Source of the DNA: Rhynchosporium graminicola
Taxonomy: Eukaryota > Ascomycota > Leotiomycetes > Helotiales > Ploettnerulaceae
NCBI GenBank assembly: GCA_900074885.1
Contig: FJUW01000047.1
Span: 309,353 to 373,352 of the forward strand
DNA: 64,000 bases
Direction: 5' to 3'
A program made the translations under genes and the position numbers. Positions within the stretch are counted from its first letter, which is position 1. Every line of letters begins with the position of its first letter. Of this stretch, positions 26,274 through 37,499 are shown in pieces. Under the pieces are notes generated by a model, which saw only the letters and a program-made list of their open reading frames with translations, had not been told where the DNA came from and ran no database searches.

Positions 26274-28312
26274 GAAGCTCTCTATCCTCGCTACACGAGC
26301 AATGGATTTGGTAACCACATAAAGAAGTCAGATAGAAAGATGCCTTCTCTATCTTTGAAGGCCCTGCAGCGACGATCTTGATGAACTTTCCATGTGCCAA
26401 TCCTGCAGACACCTGCCTGCCTTTCATCAAAGACAACGGATCATCGTCCGAGTGCCGTCCTATGCGCAGAGGACTATAAGACAGTATATCAAGCTATTTA
26501 CTTGCCGGATTAGGACATACATTCAACGAAAAAGAGACGACTCACATTCCACACTGGCCAGGAGGAGTAGTAGAAAGACCCTGATAGTTTAGGCCGATTG
26601 AGAAGAAGAAGTAGCCATTGGATTGACGATGGCGACCAAAGGATCATGCTACCGTTGTTCAGGTGGCGCCATGAATTAATCAAAGCTGTCTTGAAAATCA
26701 TCAAACTACGTATCTCGCCTGAAATCCGAGAAAGCCACCGAGTAGCGCAGCGCCGTTGTAAGACTCAAGCTACATATCCCAAGAGGGCGAAGGATAGTGA
26801 CACCAAATCAGATAGATGGACCGTCCTGTATCGAGCCTCCTGATGGTAGCTTTGGTTTCAAGTCGTTGAATAACGAACCCATAGGACGTCTCTCGATTGC
26901 ATCTGAACCATTAGTCACCTCACCACCACTGGCTTCGGCGTTCTGTTTGCGACTCGCGGCATCTGGGCTCACCGTCACTTACCCGCTGATTGGACAGCTT
27001 GTTGGAGACAAGATTCTTAAGTGCTTACCTAGATAACCTGCAAGTCATGGACCCTCCTCATGCACTTTAGGATAGTGTCATTCCCATGTGCTTCTGCCAT
27101 GTGTCTATGTGCTAGACCGTACCGTACCCAAGATCACACCATCGAATCACCTCATGCTGTTCCACCCAATATTCATGACCGTCATCTTCCCAGGAAACCT
27201 TAACACCAACCGTCATGACTTACCTAGTACATGAGGCTCTCTTAGAGTAATGCTGAAAGGGAAAGCAGGGAACCAAGGATTTGCCTGTGAAACAATATTC
27301 ACATACATGTACTGGATGATGCTTTGAAAGATAACTTTGTAAACCTCCACGATACCATATTGCTCAGAAGAAATTGCTGTTATTGTACCATCAGAAGGCA
27401 TGTAATGATATGATATGATATGATTTGACTTATCGATATCCGGAATCGCGGACAGGAAATGAGCCACTGAAGCTTGAGGGAGGCGCGTGTTGTGCAATCT
27501 ACGCCTCCTAGGAAAGCAAGCAGATTCCGATTCGCACGCCTTTGTCGATTTTGAAGTGTTAGCTGCCTCGAGTGGACGAAGTTTCGCAGCGGTTCCGGCA
27601 CAGATGAATTGTGTCGTACTATGATTCTTCAACTTTGGAAAGAAGGGAGCGAGCTATCAACAGCTGCGGGGTAGCTGTGTGATGCGCTGCCGTAATTGGA
27701 GGCCTCTTCCGGGCATTTCGTTAGGTTGTCGTGGATCGAGCAAGACAAGATCAGAGAAAGGAATATTGGTGATAGGTACTTGCAGGAACAGCGATTACCT
27801 ATGAATCGTACAACGCAAGAAGGTAAGGCAAAGCAAGGCAATTCTGCACTTACTTCTTCCCTGTATGTACGGCACAACACTTGTTGGATGTCTCATTGCG
27901 CCTCCGCTCCCAATAGTCTCTTTCGACCTTTCTGGACTGAGACTTCGTGATAGAGCTGATCTTTGAATGACCACAGCCACCCCTAAGTACAAGAGCTTGT
28001 AGAAGGACAGATAATATCATTGATGCCAACAATAGTAATACTAGCATACACGGTCGTCACGACCCACACCGCACACCTACAATGTCATCTCTACTCTATG
28101 CATCGGAAACGCCAATAGTGAAAAGCGACCAAAGAGCATACATATTTTCGGCTGTGCTTTGCCGTACTGCACAGCCTCGTTCAACGGCCCCCAAAGCCAT
28201 CGTATTCCACATCTCATCACAAGCACCGCCACCTATCTCCACAATGTTCGCCGAGGAGAATGTGCGTTCGTATATTGTCGAATGGCTCCTCTTCATGTCC
28301 GCCGTAAGTCCT

Positions 28313-29213
28313 TTAGCATGAAACATCCAAGCTGGCCTTCGAGTTCATGAGAAGGGCGACAATCAAGCCGTAAAGACCTGTGGCGAATCGTTAGCACACA
28401 ACGCAACAATAATTCGTGATAATGATCAATGATGCTCGGAAGATACTACGGATTTCCTTAAGCATCATCATGTAACATACCCAGAACTTCAGCGAAAATG
28501 AGAATCAAAATCATTCCAACGAAAAGACGGGGTTGCTGTGCAGTACCGCGCACACCAGCATCACCAACAATGCCGATAGCGAAACCAGCAGCCAGTCCAG
28601 CGAGTCCAACGCTGAGTCCAGCGCCGAGTTGAATGAAACCGGTGTAGAGTGGCAATTGTTGCTTCAAGCCATCGGAAATCAGGACGGAAACGACGAGTCC
28701 GTATATACCGATGATACCAGCCATAATGACTGGGACAATGTCTAAGGTTTCACGTTAGAACATGCTCTTCAAGCTTCCGTCCCACAGTATGCTTACTCTT
28801 GACAATCAAATCTGGTCTAAGGACACCCATAGCACAGATACCTACACCAGATTTGGCAGTTCCGTATGCAGCACCGAAGCAGGTGAAGACGATGGCGGAT
28901 GTGCAGCCCATAGCACCGAAGAACGGCTACGTGCAAGTCAGCTTGTTGAACCTATAATCCTTCTGTCGTCATGTAGAAGGTGCGGAGCTGGCCAGGCGGC
29001 TGAAGCTAGCAAGAAGCAGAAGCTTAGGGAGTACGAACTGCGTAGACCGGGCTGATAATAAAGAAGTTAGCATATGGAAATGTCGTGAAGATGATCCGAT
29101 GAAGCTGTAATGGATAAATCCAATGTGATGGAGCTTATCTTGATATCCGACTCGTCATGGGCTGGGGCAACTCACCAATAGACCAAGCTGTCGCCAACAT
29201 CGAGTCCGGACAT
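28313..29213 (-). CDS. VMA3: V-type proton ATPase 16-kDa proteolipid, subunit c
   Basis: The protein forms the rotating membrane ring of the V-ATPase that acidifies vacuoles. Exon 1 (29176-29213, [12 protein letters not shown]) splices to a micro-exon encoding CPVYA, then to [14 protein letters not shown]. Next come [40 protein letters not shown] and [20 protein letters not shown]. The last helix, [16 protein letters not shown], continues over an intron to [14 protein letters not shown]. Four membrane helices in 161 residues are as expected. The essential proton-carrying glutamate is the E of IFAEVLG. The VMA3 versus VMA11 choice rests on overall likeness to the fungal c subunit. It is divergent with the Snu13 gene. 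Confidence 0.95.
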
Positions 29214-29680
29214 CTTGAAGGTTATGAAAAGCTGGATTGGTGAATGAAGCGTATTCGTGGAGCTTTAGTAAGCTGAATTGACGATGATTGACAGGTTTTG
29301 TGATGTGGTAGAAGCTTGGTGGATAGTGTTGTTCTTCATCAAGGTTGAGGATCAAAGTAACCTCTTTGAACGCTAGCCTTAATATAGCCTAGCACTCAAT
29401 TGGCGCCGCTCTTTTCCAACCGGACTGAACATTTTAACATTTTTTGTAGGACGTCTCGCTCTCTCCATAATCCAAAACCACCAGTCTATCTTTACGCAAA
29501 ACCCAGGGCGAGCCAACGCAAGGAACCCTGAGTAATTAACATTTTCGACGTTTTCAACGACAACTTTTCCAAACGTAATGCCTGATCTACTTCATGTCGC
29601 ATTGCACCCCCGTTCTGATTCACTTACTAACTGCAACCTTTGCGCAGACCCTCACCTCGAACCAACGAATTTACCTCGAA
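29214..29680. promoter_or_regulatory. Divergent promoter of V-ATPase c and Snu13 genes
   Basis: A 467-bp gap lies between two start codons of highly expressed housekeeping genes. No coding exon or strong repeat is visible. Confidence 0.55.
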
Positions 29681-30181
29681 ATGGCAGAAGAGCAGAACGG
29701 ATCCGCAGGTATGCCTACAGCCAACACCTTCCGATACGCAGGGCTGGAAAGCTAACTTTTCTCTAGCTTGGCCTGTCGCTGATGCGGCTTTGACCCAAGA
29801 GTTGTTGGATATCGTACAACAGGCCAGCCATGCTAGGCAGTTGAAGAAGGGAGCCAACGAGGCTACAAAGACTCTTAACAGAGGTATCTCCGAGATCATC
29901 ATCCTAGCCGCAGACACCGCTCCTCTCGCCATCCTTCTCCATCTTCCTCTTCTGTGCGAAGACAAGGTGCGTCAAATATGGATTGAAAACTATGCCTGAA
30001 TGTGTATGCTGACTTGTTGCAGAACGTTCCTTACGTCTACGTTCCAAGCAAGACTGCTCTAGGCCGCGCCTGTGGAGTCAGCCGTGCCGTCATTGCTGCC
30101 AGTATTACCACCAACGAGGCATCCGATCTCATGAACCAGATCAGAAGCTTGAAGGACAAGGTAGAGAGACTCATGATCTAA
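29681..30181 (+). CDS. SNU13: Snu13/15.5K RNA-binding protein (L7Ae family)
   Basis: Three exons (29681-29708, 29767-29966, 30023-30181) encode 128 residues, near the usual length. The protein binds kink-turns in U4 snRNA and in box C/D snoRNAs and so serves both splicing and rRNA methylation in the nucleus. L7Ae motifs are clear: [16 protein letters not shown], the RNA-contacting segment, then [20 protein letters not shown] and [13 protein letters not shown]. The sequence fits Snu13 better than Nhp2, which has a longer basic N-terminus. Splice sites are all consensus. Confidence 0.94.
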
Positions 30182-30815
30182 GTGATCTGAGACAGGCAAT
30201 ACGTGCTATTCTGGAAAGATACTAGCGATGGGCGTTTGGCTAAGGCAACTATTTGCGATTTGTGACCTTGTATCATAAGTTGATTCTGGGACACTGCACA
30301 AATACATTCGATTTTCGAAAACCACCCAGTTTCATTTGCGGTAATCTTGATATGAATCGCTGTGTGTAAAGCATCTCTGCAACGAACAAACCGCAAAATC
30401 TCCTCCAAGTTAGTCGAATGTATCAGTGGCACATAGGCTCTAGTCCAAGGTATCGTCCTCAATCTGAAAGTGATCAGGAATGTGCTACTACAACCTACAT
30501 TCTCCTCGAGTGAGACAGCCTAGGAATACTGAGACGGAAGTGAAATCGAACAACTACAGATCTGATTCATCAAAATTTGTTTATCTGCGCACTCGTGCTT
30601 TGATTTTAATGCGACTCGAGATACGCAATTAAACTTCAAACCAGAAATGGCCTGGCGATATCATGCTCTTCCCATGGCCACAAGAACTGTAGGATGCTCA
30701 GTCACAAAACTGCGACTGCTTTACATCTTTTTAGCGAGGTCAAGTAAGATCTATCAACACTATGTATGTACAAATGTACATCGTGGGACCGCCATGATTT
30801 CATTCCTTGATAGGA
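30182..30815. other. Intergenic stretch between convergent genes
   Basis: This 634-bp spacer holds the 3' ends of the Snu13 and SAC genes; nothing else is seen. Confidence 0.5.
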
Positions 30816-33800
30816 TCAAGCCCAGACAAGCTTTTTGATACTATGTGTGAGTTGCTCTAAAAGTCCCGTACTCTTTCTAGCTTCGGACAGGGAAATGATG
30901 TCTCCGCTCTCTACGATGCTCTCCCTCTCTGTTCCCACTTCCACAACTTTACCGTGAAGTATCATCCGCTCGATTTCGGCACAAATGCCTTTCACTTGCT
31001 CCAGCTCATTCACCCGGGACTCGCTACCAGCGACAGCAGATCTTGCAGGCACAGCCTTTAGTGCTAGAACGCTGAGTTCTGATGTAACTGCTCCTGTCGA
31101 GCCCTTGGAGTGGCTTTGTAAGCCTGGCACCGAGTTGCCAGCCAGCAACTCTGTCTCACCCCGAGATTGGATATTTGACATGGATCGAGTGTTTACCCTA
31201 GTGATGTCGTCTATTCCAGCTTTGTATCTAATTAGTAATCCGACATTATGTTCCTCCTCCACCTGAGCTGCTGAGAGTGTCGATGTGATGTAAGTACCAA
31301 ACATAATTCGGGAGATGTGTTGTAGATCTATCCGCTCGAATGACGATACTTTCTCTACATCCCAATCGAATCGGACCGAGTACAAGCCAGCGTCCGTGAG
31401 TAAGAGGATTGACTCCTCAAATGGCAATGATTTGATTGTATTGGGGAGATGTGGCGTGAGAAGGGTCCACCCTCCGATAAATTCCTCGTGCTCGTCAGCT
31501 ACCACAAGCGACCTCGAATTTTCGATGGCATGCTGCCGCATCTTCTCCATAGATACCCCCGGATCGCTGCTCATCAAATTGGCTTCGAAATCTTCGAAGA
31601 CAATGGATGTCAAGTTGCCTAGCAAAAAATCTATCACTGCTTGGCTGAAATAATCATTCACAATGCTTCAAATGTCAGCAGAGGTTTCAAATTACAATAA
31701 ATCCTGCTTACCCGCTGTAGAATCTGGAGATGGAAAGTCCCATATCCTTTATAGCACCCTGAAAGTCTCGTTTTTTTGTTCGCGTAAAATCGCCCTTCAG
31801 GGCAGCTGTTGACGCATACTACGATAATTAGTCACTGAGGAAGTGGACTGCCTTAAGGGCAAATAAAGTTGTTGGTATGGCAAAAAGTCCGTTTTGTGTA
31901 CTGTAGATGGATCTAGCACACATAAGATATAACTTACTTGTTTAGAGACAGCATCACCATTATCAGCCCAGACAGTATTGAACCACTGCGTTGTCTGATC
32001 TGTTTGCAGACTCATGTCGATACCCTCTTGCTTGAGCTGGCTCTCTAGGGCTCGCATACCACATGCGCTCTATACCCAGGATTTAGGATTTTTCTTGGTC
32101 TTTAAGGGGGAGTAAAAGGAGGGGGGAAAAACCTGTGTGACGTTTGTCCGGTCCAAGCAGTCCATACAATTCGTGCGTAGCACACCCTCCTGCTTGGACA
32201 AGCGTTGCCCATTGACTTCAACAGTCTGACCAAAGGAATCGAGTTTCTCACCAAGCGTATCCAGTAGCAAGCTAACATTTTCGAACTTCATTCCTCGGCA
32301 AATTGCATGAAAATCAAACCATTCGAAGCCAATATTCTTCTGTGTCTCTTCATTGAAGCGTTTCATGAACAACTTGTATCGATCGCCAACTATTGCTTCA
32401 GGACCGTGCTTCTCAACCAGAGATACAGCCTGCACAGAACCATACGTATCAGAAAGATGTCGAAAATGTCGGCTGAAGGCACTGTAACTCGTCTCCTCGG
32501 AGTGTTGCAGCTGGGGAACTGGCTTGAAAGCATACGGGGTCTGTGAGAAATAGACAGGTATACTGCCTCGGAGTTGCAAGAAAGAGTAGAGCTTCTTCCC
32601 AGAGTCCCATAAAGGGTCAGATAAGATTTGCTCAGTCTCGACACTGTTGGCAGTAAAGCCCTCTTCATCAATTCCACGGCGAAGATATCGTAATCCAGCT
32701 CGCTTGACAGATCTCCGAGATATCAATGTGAGCAAGAACGGCCTTGGAGAAGTGCTGTCTCTAGGTTGTGTTCCTTGAGCCTCTTCTGAACTCTGCTGAG
32801 TACCTTGGCTCGCAGGAAGATCTACCAATTCCACGGATGATTTCGTGGCGTTGTCTAGCCCAACCACAGAATTTGGGGGGCGCGGATCCATTTCAAATGA
32901 TCTCTGCCCAACAAAACCTTGAATGAGAGGCATTACAAGTGAGCTTTGTCTTGCTTCAATGAAAGGCTGAATGATACTGCGATTCCACCAGTAAGTTGGG
33001 TCAACGCGGTCATGTAGAGAACCTTCTAAGTTCGAAGTCGATCGACTTCCGAAACTTCTAGTAAGATCATAATCGTATGAGAAGAAGAAACTTTGCGACG
33101 ATCCAAAGAGGATTTGTGTTGTCCGCAAGATCTTGGGGAGAAAGGACTCTACTGCATCAGTAGTATCCATCCTAGGGCTGTCACCTGGATGAAGCTTGTC
33201 TGTCATTTCTGCAGGTGTAGTCTTCGAGCCTGGCTGGTCCGAAGTGGCAGAATTTGACTCGCCGCTTGTCATACCCAGATTTCGCCTCTGATCCACTGTC
33301 CAGCCACTCTTTGAAAACCACTTCTGGGCAAATCTTCCATACCCCCCTTTGCGGGAAATGACATCTTCGGCAACGCTGGTTGTCCTTCTGTGTGGTGTTT
33401 GCATTGCAGCAGAACTAGGACTTATGCCATCCTCAACCTCGTCACTGAGTCTAGCACCATCTTCTTCTGTATCCGTATCACATTCGTCCAGACAATGATC
33501 TCCATCATTTTTGTGCAGTAACGCCCGTGTGTTTGCAACTGAAAGCTCGGCCTCGGTCTTCGACGATATGGGTGTAATGGCAACATCTGTTATGACGTAA
33601 ATGGCCTTTCCTTGTATTTGAGCTACTTGCTGGCGCTTTACAATGGTTATCAGGAACGATGACTTCGAGACCGTCAAAAGACCTGTTGAGATAGTGTTAG
33701 CAAACCTCGCGTGTTACATTACAGAGTATACACCAGCTTACCAACGATGCCGAATGCTTCGAAGGTCTTCCCTGTGACCTCAGTGCTGTAATCCTTGGAC

Positions 33801-33916
33801 ACCTGTGTAATGCTTTTGTCCTGGTACGCAATTTTAGTAGCAGAACGACCGCGTTGGTCTATTATCAAGCCATCAGCGGCAGCAGAGATCAGGAGTTTGC
33901 GGGCAAGGCCAGGCAT
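30816..33916 (-). CDS. SAC-domain phosphoinositide phosphatase (Sac2/INPP5F-like)
   Basis: Five exons (33742-33916, 32133-33682, 31938-32069, 31712-31818, 30816-31665) join in frame to 937 residues starting MPGLARKLLISAAADG. The SAC domain carries the catalytic CX5R(T/S) signature in RTNCMDCLDRTNVTQ, placed exactly at the end of exon 2, preceded by FEWFDFHAICRGMKFENV. It therefore should remove phosphates from inositol lipids on membranes. A long Ser/Glu-rich insert (about residues 90-190) splits the N-terminal half. After SRFYSGIVNDYFSQAVIDF comes a C-terminal region resembling the hSac2 domain of INPP5F-type enzymes. There is no C-terminal membrane anchor like that of Sac1. The substrate is inferred only. 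Confidence 0.9.
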
Positions 33917-34481
33917 CCTGACGATTTTACGAGAGTCGCATTTAAGTGAGTGGAAATGGGTAGGCCGGGTAGCTATGGAGCTGCTTCACAAGCTCTGGAG
34001 TAATCCGGATCACTGGTGTGCCAGGATGTCAAGACACTAAGACGGTACAATCAGATCGTAGGTTCCTAGGTGACCTGACCTAGATATCCTGGCCTGGCCT
34101 GACCGGATCCGATCAGATGAGGTTGCGGTGTGATGCGGTGCCGTGCAAGGCAGTGCCCATGATGTATTGGTATAATTCGGAATATAAGTAGATAGGTCGC
34201 AGGTACCGGACCTGACATCTCAGCTATAAGTAAGCCGGGCCTGACGTAGCGGGCGGTGGTCCCCCACGCAGATGGGCACGGGCGCCTGGAAGCAAGCGAT
34301 CGAAAATAAATCTGAAATAATTATAAATATACAAATAAATAAATAAATATTGATGATTCCCTACCTCACAATACAACACCTGCCGACCTATTCCGGATCG
34401 TCCACGTGCGCCTCGACCACTTTAACTGACCAGTGACCAGCCCGACTTGTTCCTCAGATCGTTTGAGAGAACTTCTCCATC
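33917..34481. promoter_or_regulatory. Divergent promoter region
   Basis: This 565-bp gap separates the SAC and BMT6-like start codons. It includes TCCTAGGTGACCTGACCTAG-like words near 34065-34085 and an AAATA run near 34320-34350. Confidence 0.5.
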
Positions 34482-35714
34482 ATGGGCAAACACGGCAAAG
34501 CTGTCAAGGATGGTGGTAGAATGGTTCGAGATGATTCGGAATCTCTGCACAATGGAGGGTCCAAGAAAAAAACCACCAAAACAAAAGAGAAGCCAACTGC
34601 CAAGACGGTAAAAATCGAGGAATCTCAGGAAGTTCTAGATTCACTGAAGCTCCAACAGCTCGCTTTGAACATATTTAAAAACACTTTTCCTGATGTCCTG
34701 GCGTCTGAGACGCTGCAGAGCCTGCTACAGGAAGTCAAAGGCTGCCTTTATGCCAGAGATTTCGAGAGAGCTTTTGGCAGAAAGGACTACCTGGAAGCCT
34801 ATTCTGTTCGGTGGAGCCCAAGCAGAGCGCTTTGCTACCAGGCTGTCCTAATTGATCTTCAACAACATCTGTCAGAGGTATTTCCTGCTTGTCGAAATGG
34901 AAAACCAAGGAACTCAGGCGGCTTGCATGCAATGAGTTTTGGAGGTGGTGCTGCCGAAGTCGTTGCATTTGGAGCCTTTCTCCGTCACCTGCACGACTTT
35001 ACCCAGGACCAACGCGCCCAGGATGTGGATGTCAGATTGGACAGTTTGACGATAACAGATCAGAGCTCCGAAACGGAACCACTCCAGGATAACGCTAGTT
35101 CTACAGACCACGAAATCGACCTCGTTCTGGTAGACAGTGCAGATTGGAAGGATGTCTCTGTCAAACTCACTAGTGGCCTCACTGCAATCCCTACGCTTTC
35201 CAAGTATGCCAATGCCGCGGCCAGAGAATCAAATTTTCCGTTGCTCGACGTTGGAAGCCTCAAGACTTCATTTATCATGAAGAATTGTCTCGAAATGGAC
35301 CGGCAACAACTTCTGAGTCTGAATGCAGGGAAGAAGACACTTATCACTCTGCTCTTCACTCTCAATGAACTGTACACAGCATCAATCAGCAGAACAACAC
35401 AATTTCTTCTTGATCTCACTGCCTCTGCCGAGCCAGGTACTCTACTCCTTATCGTCGATAGTCCTGGATCTTATTCGGAAACCACATTTGGTCCAGCCGG
35501 CGATACGGAAACACCCAATAAGTATCCGATGAAGTGGTTACTCGAACATGCGCTGCTTGCAACCGAAACACCCGATGGCCAGGAGAACTCGGTTGCTTTA
35601 TGGGAGAAGATCGTTTCTGATGACTCAAGGTGGTTCAGGATTCACGAGACTCTCCGATATCCCATAGCTATCGAGAACATGCGGTATCAGATTCATCTAT
35701 ATCGAAAAGTCTGA
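34482..35714 (+). CDS. 25S rRNA uridine-N3 methyltransferase, BMT6-like
   Basis: A single-exon frame of 410 codons starts MGKHGKAVKDGGRMVRDD with a Lys-rich disordered tail suited to nucleolar targeting. The core contains RWSPSRALCYQAVLIDL, AMSFGGGAAEVVAFGAFL (the likely SAM-binding glycine-rich loop), IDLVLVDSADWKDV, TLITLLFTLNELYTAS and GTLLLIVDSPGSYSE. It ends RYPIAIENMRYQIHLYRKV. This order matches the fungal BMT6 family of SAM-dependent enzymes that methylate a uridine of 25S rRNA. The assignment is from recalled family features, not a search. It converges on the F-box-like gene with only 84 bp between stops. Confidence 0.85.
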   Translation: MGKHGKAVKDGGRMVRDDSESLHNGGSKKKTTKTKEKPTAKTVKIEESQEVLDSLKLQQLALNIFKNTFPDVLASETLQSLLQEVKGCLYARDFERAFGRKDYLEAYSVRWSPSRALCYQAVLIDLQQHLSEVFPACRNGKPRNSGGLHAMSFGGGAAEVVAFGAFLRHLHDFTQDQRAQDVDVRLDSLTITDQSSETEPLQDNASSTDHEIDLVLVDSADWKDVSVKLTSGLTAIPTLSKYANAAARESNFPLLDVGSLKTSFIMKNCLEMDRQQLLSLNAGKKTLITLLFTLNELYTASISRTTQFLLDLTASAEPGTLLLIVDSPGSYSETTFGPAGDTETPNKYPMKWLLEHALLATETPDGQENSVALWEKIVSDDSRWFRIHETLRYPIAIENMRYQIHLYRKV

Positions 35715-35798
35715 TGGATTGAAAATACAAAATTCGTTTATCATTCAATTTACATCGTGAAGAAACCTTCCGGCAAGAGACTACATGAAATACAAACG

Positions 35799-37499
35799 CT
35801 AATATCGACTGAACATCAAGGGCACCAGAGCCGAACTTTCATGAGTTATGAGAGATCTGCCTTTGCTGCCCGACGAGTACGTGTTCATGAAGAACCCCCT
35901 GACCTGTTCCTTTCTTCCCTGGCCTCTGCAATATTCCTTGCCAAGTTGTTTCAAAACCGCCTCCCTAGCTTTCTTCAGCGCCGACACTCTCTTGTCGGGG
36001 TCATCGGCAAGCTCTTGCTGGGCTGCTTCCTTTTCGGCATCCCGCTGCACACCCTGCACGTTTGGCCTGAATGTTGTGGGCATCAGGACCTCTTCAATTG
36101 GCCCAGTGATAGGTATGGGACTCGAGATGACCAACTTCCCAGGCGGCTCCTTGTGCGAGTGCTTGCGCCTTCGTCTTCGATGCACTCTCTTCTTCTTGAT
36201 TAGGACGGACGTTCGTGCGGAATCCAGATGCGTGCCACCCGCCGTGTCAATGACTTCATCAAAGTCACCGAGATGATCTAGGTAGTCCTGACTTTGGAAG
36301 CGGCTTGAATTCCCTGTCTCGGAGCCACTGAGTTGCGAGAGCCATTCGTCGCTGTTGCTACTCCTTCTCAAAGGAGACAGTGCATCTTCCCAGATACCGC
36401 CGTTGATGAGGGCTACATTCTCAAAGTCGAATTCTCTAACTGTGTGACGATGCTCAAGGACGAAGCTTGATACTTGTTCTGTTGACATCGTTGAGTTGCG
36501 AACTCGCATATATCGAAGCTTGGGAAATGTCATTGCTGATCGCAAGGGAGCAGCTGGCAGTGGCGACATTGGTGATGTGACCTCAGCAAACAACTTGGTT
36601 GTTGATTTGGGAGGAGCAAATAGTGGATCGGTGAAAATGGTTAGGGGACAAGGGCCTCTCCTTCCACTCCATCCAAAGCTCACTTTCTCAAGGTTTGAAG
36701 AGAAGGCTCGGATGTAGTCGTCAAGAATCTTGAGGTGGTCAAGACCGTGTCTCAACCCGTAAAAGTCCCACGAATCCATTGTGATGCTGAGCTTCTTGAT
36801 CTGCTTCCACCTTCGGCCGGCAGACGGTGTGCATCCGTAACCTGACATGTGGCGGAGATAGACAAGTCCAGACGGATGGATGTGATTGAGGGAGAGCTTC
36901 TCCATTTTCTCAATCGGTGCGCGCTCGATAGCAATTCGCAAGCTGATGAGAGCATAGTCTACCGCATCTCGTCGATATCTCTGAGCTGGGTCTTGATCAG
37001 GACAGGAGATGGAGAGATGTCTAAGGTTGGGCATGTATGTCAGTGCCTTGACGAATGCTGGAACATTGGTAGCGGCGTGGAAGATGGGAGGGTATTGTTG
37101 TGTCAGGAGGTCGGCTAATTCTGGCGAACCGTATTTCGGCCGCTGGCAGACTGAGCCGCCTGTTGTATGGGGTGTGTATAGAAAGTTGACCTCTCGACCC
37201 GTCGTAGGGTTTATCAGAGGCGGTAGAAATGTTGCCGGACTATGTGGCATAGAAAATGTGAGATGTTTGATATGGCGACCTACTCGAGATAGTGCCTCTA
37301 GTCTGGATTGGCGACTAAAAGAGCTTGGGGTGAAGGTCATGCGGGTTCGCGCGAAAAGGTGTTGAGTCGCGAGATTGCAGCATTCTGATGCTGTAAGGCG
37401 AAGGGCACATACGGCCTCTGTGTCCAAAATCGAGAGGAGATTTGCTCGCACGCTCTCGTCCCGCCAAAGGCGGAGGAAAGCTGGGCTGGCAGTGGCCAT
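35799..37499 (-). CDS. F-box-like / leucine-rich conserved protein
   Basis: One uninterrupted frame of 566 residues starts MATASPAFLRLWRDESVR. The first 50 residues (NLLSILDTEAVCALRLTASE) have the helix pattern of a degenerate F-box. Next is a leucine-rich-repeat-like part (IKHLTFSMPH, NLRHLSISC, IEKMEKLSLNHIHP, IKKLSITMDSWDFYG). The C-terminal third is a disordered basic stretch (KKKRVHRRRRRKHSHKE) and a charged helix. Such proteins usually act as substrate adaptors of SCF ubiquitin ligases, but neither a Skp1 partner nor a target can be read from the sequence. No intron is needed. Confidence 0.78.
   Translation of the reverse strand: MATASPAFLRLWRDESVRANLLSILDTEAVCALRLTASECCNLATQHLFARTRMTFTPSSFSRQSRLEALSRVGRHIKHLTFSMPHSPATFLPPLINPTTGREVNFLYTPHTTGGSVCQRPKYGSPELADLLTQQYPPIFHAATNVPAFVKALTYMPNLRHLSISCPDQDPAQRYRRDAVDYALISLRIAIERAPIEKMEKLSLNHIHPSGLVYLRHMSGYGCTPSAGRRWKQIKKLSITMDSWDFYGLRHGLDHLKILDDYIRAFSSNLEKVSFGWSGRRGPCPLTIFTDPLFAPPKSTTKLFAEVTSPMSPLPAAPLRSAMTFPKLRYMRVRNSTMSTEQVSSFVLEHRHTVREFDFENVALINGGIWEDALSPLRRSSNSDEWLSQLSGSETGNSSRFQSQDYLDHLGDFDEVIDTAGGTHLDSARTSVLIKKKRVHRRRRRKHSHKEPPGKLVISSPIPITGPIEEVLMPTTFRPNVQGVQRDAEKEAAQQELADDPDKRVSALKKAREAVLKQLGKEYCRGQGRKEQVRGFFMNTYSSGSKGRSLITHESSALVPLMFSRY

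Larger units (their letters stand above)
22932..28312. other. 5.4-kb gene-free region with many simple repeats
   Basis: No gene can be supported on either strand. It contains TGCATC, GATAC and ATGGC/ATGAC short arrays (23530-23880), repeated GTAGGTAGGTA / TACCTAGGT words (23950-24860 and 25700-25740), an AAAAC run (about 24672-24713), GGCAGG runs (about 25795-25835) and a 13-bp tandem repeat near 26229. The first kilobase is probably the bZIP promoter and leader. Confidence 0.55.

Noticed and set aside
27213..27632. 139-codon minus-strand open frame
   Set aside because: No recognisable domain or transcript-like features; probably chance.
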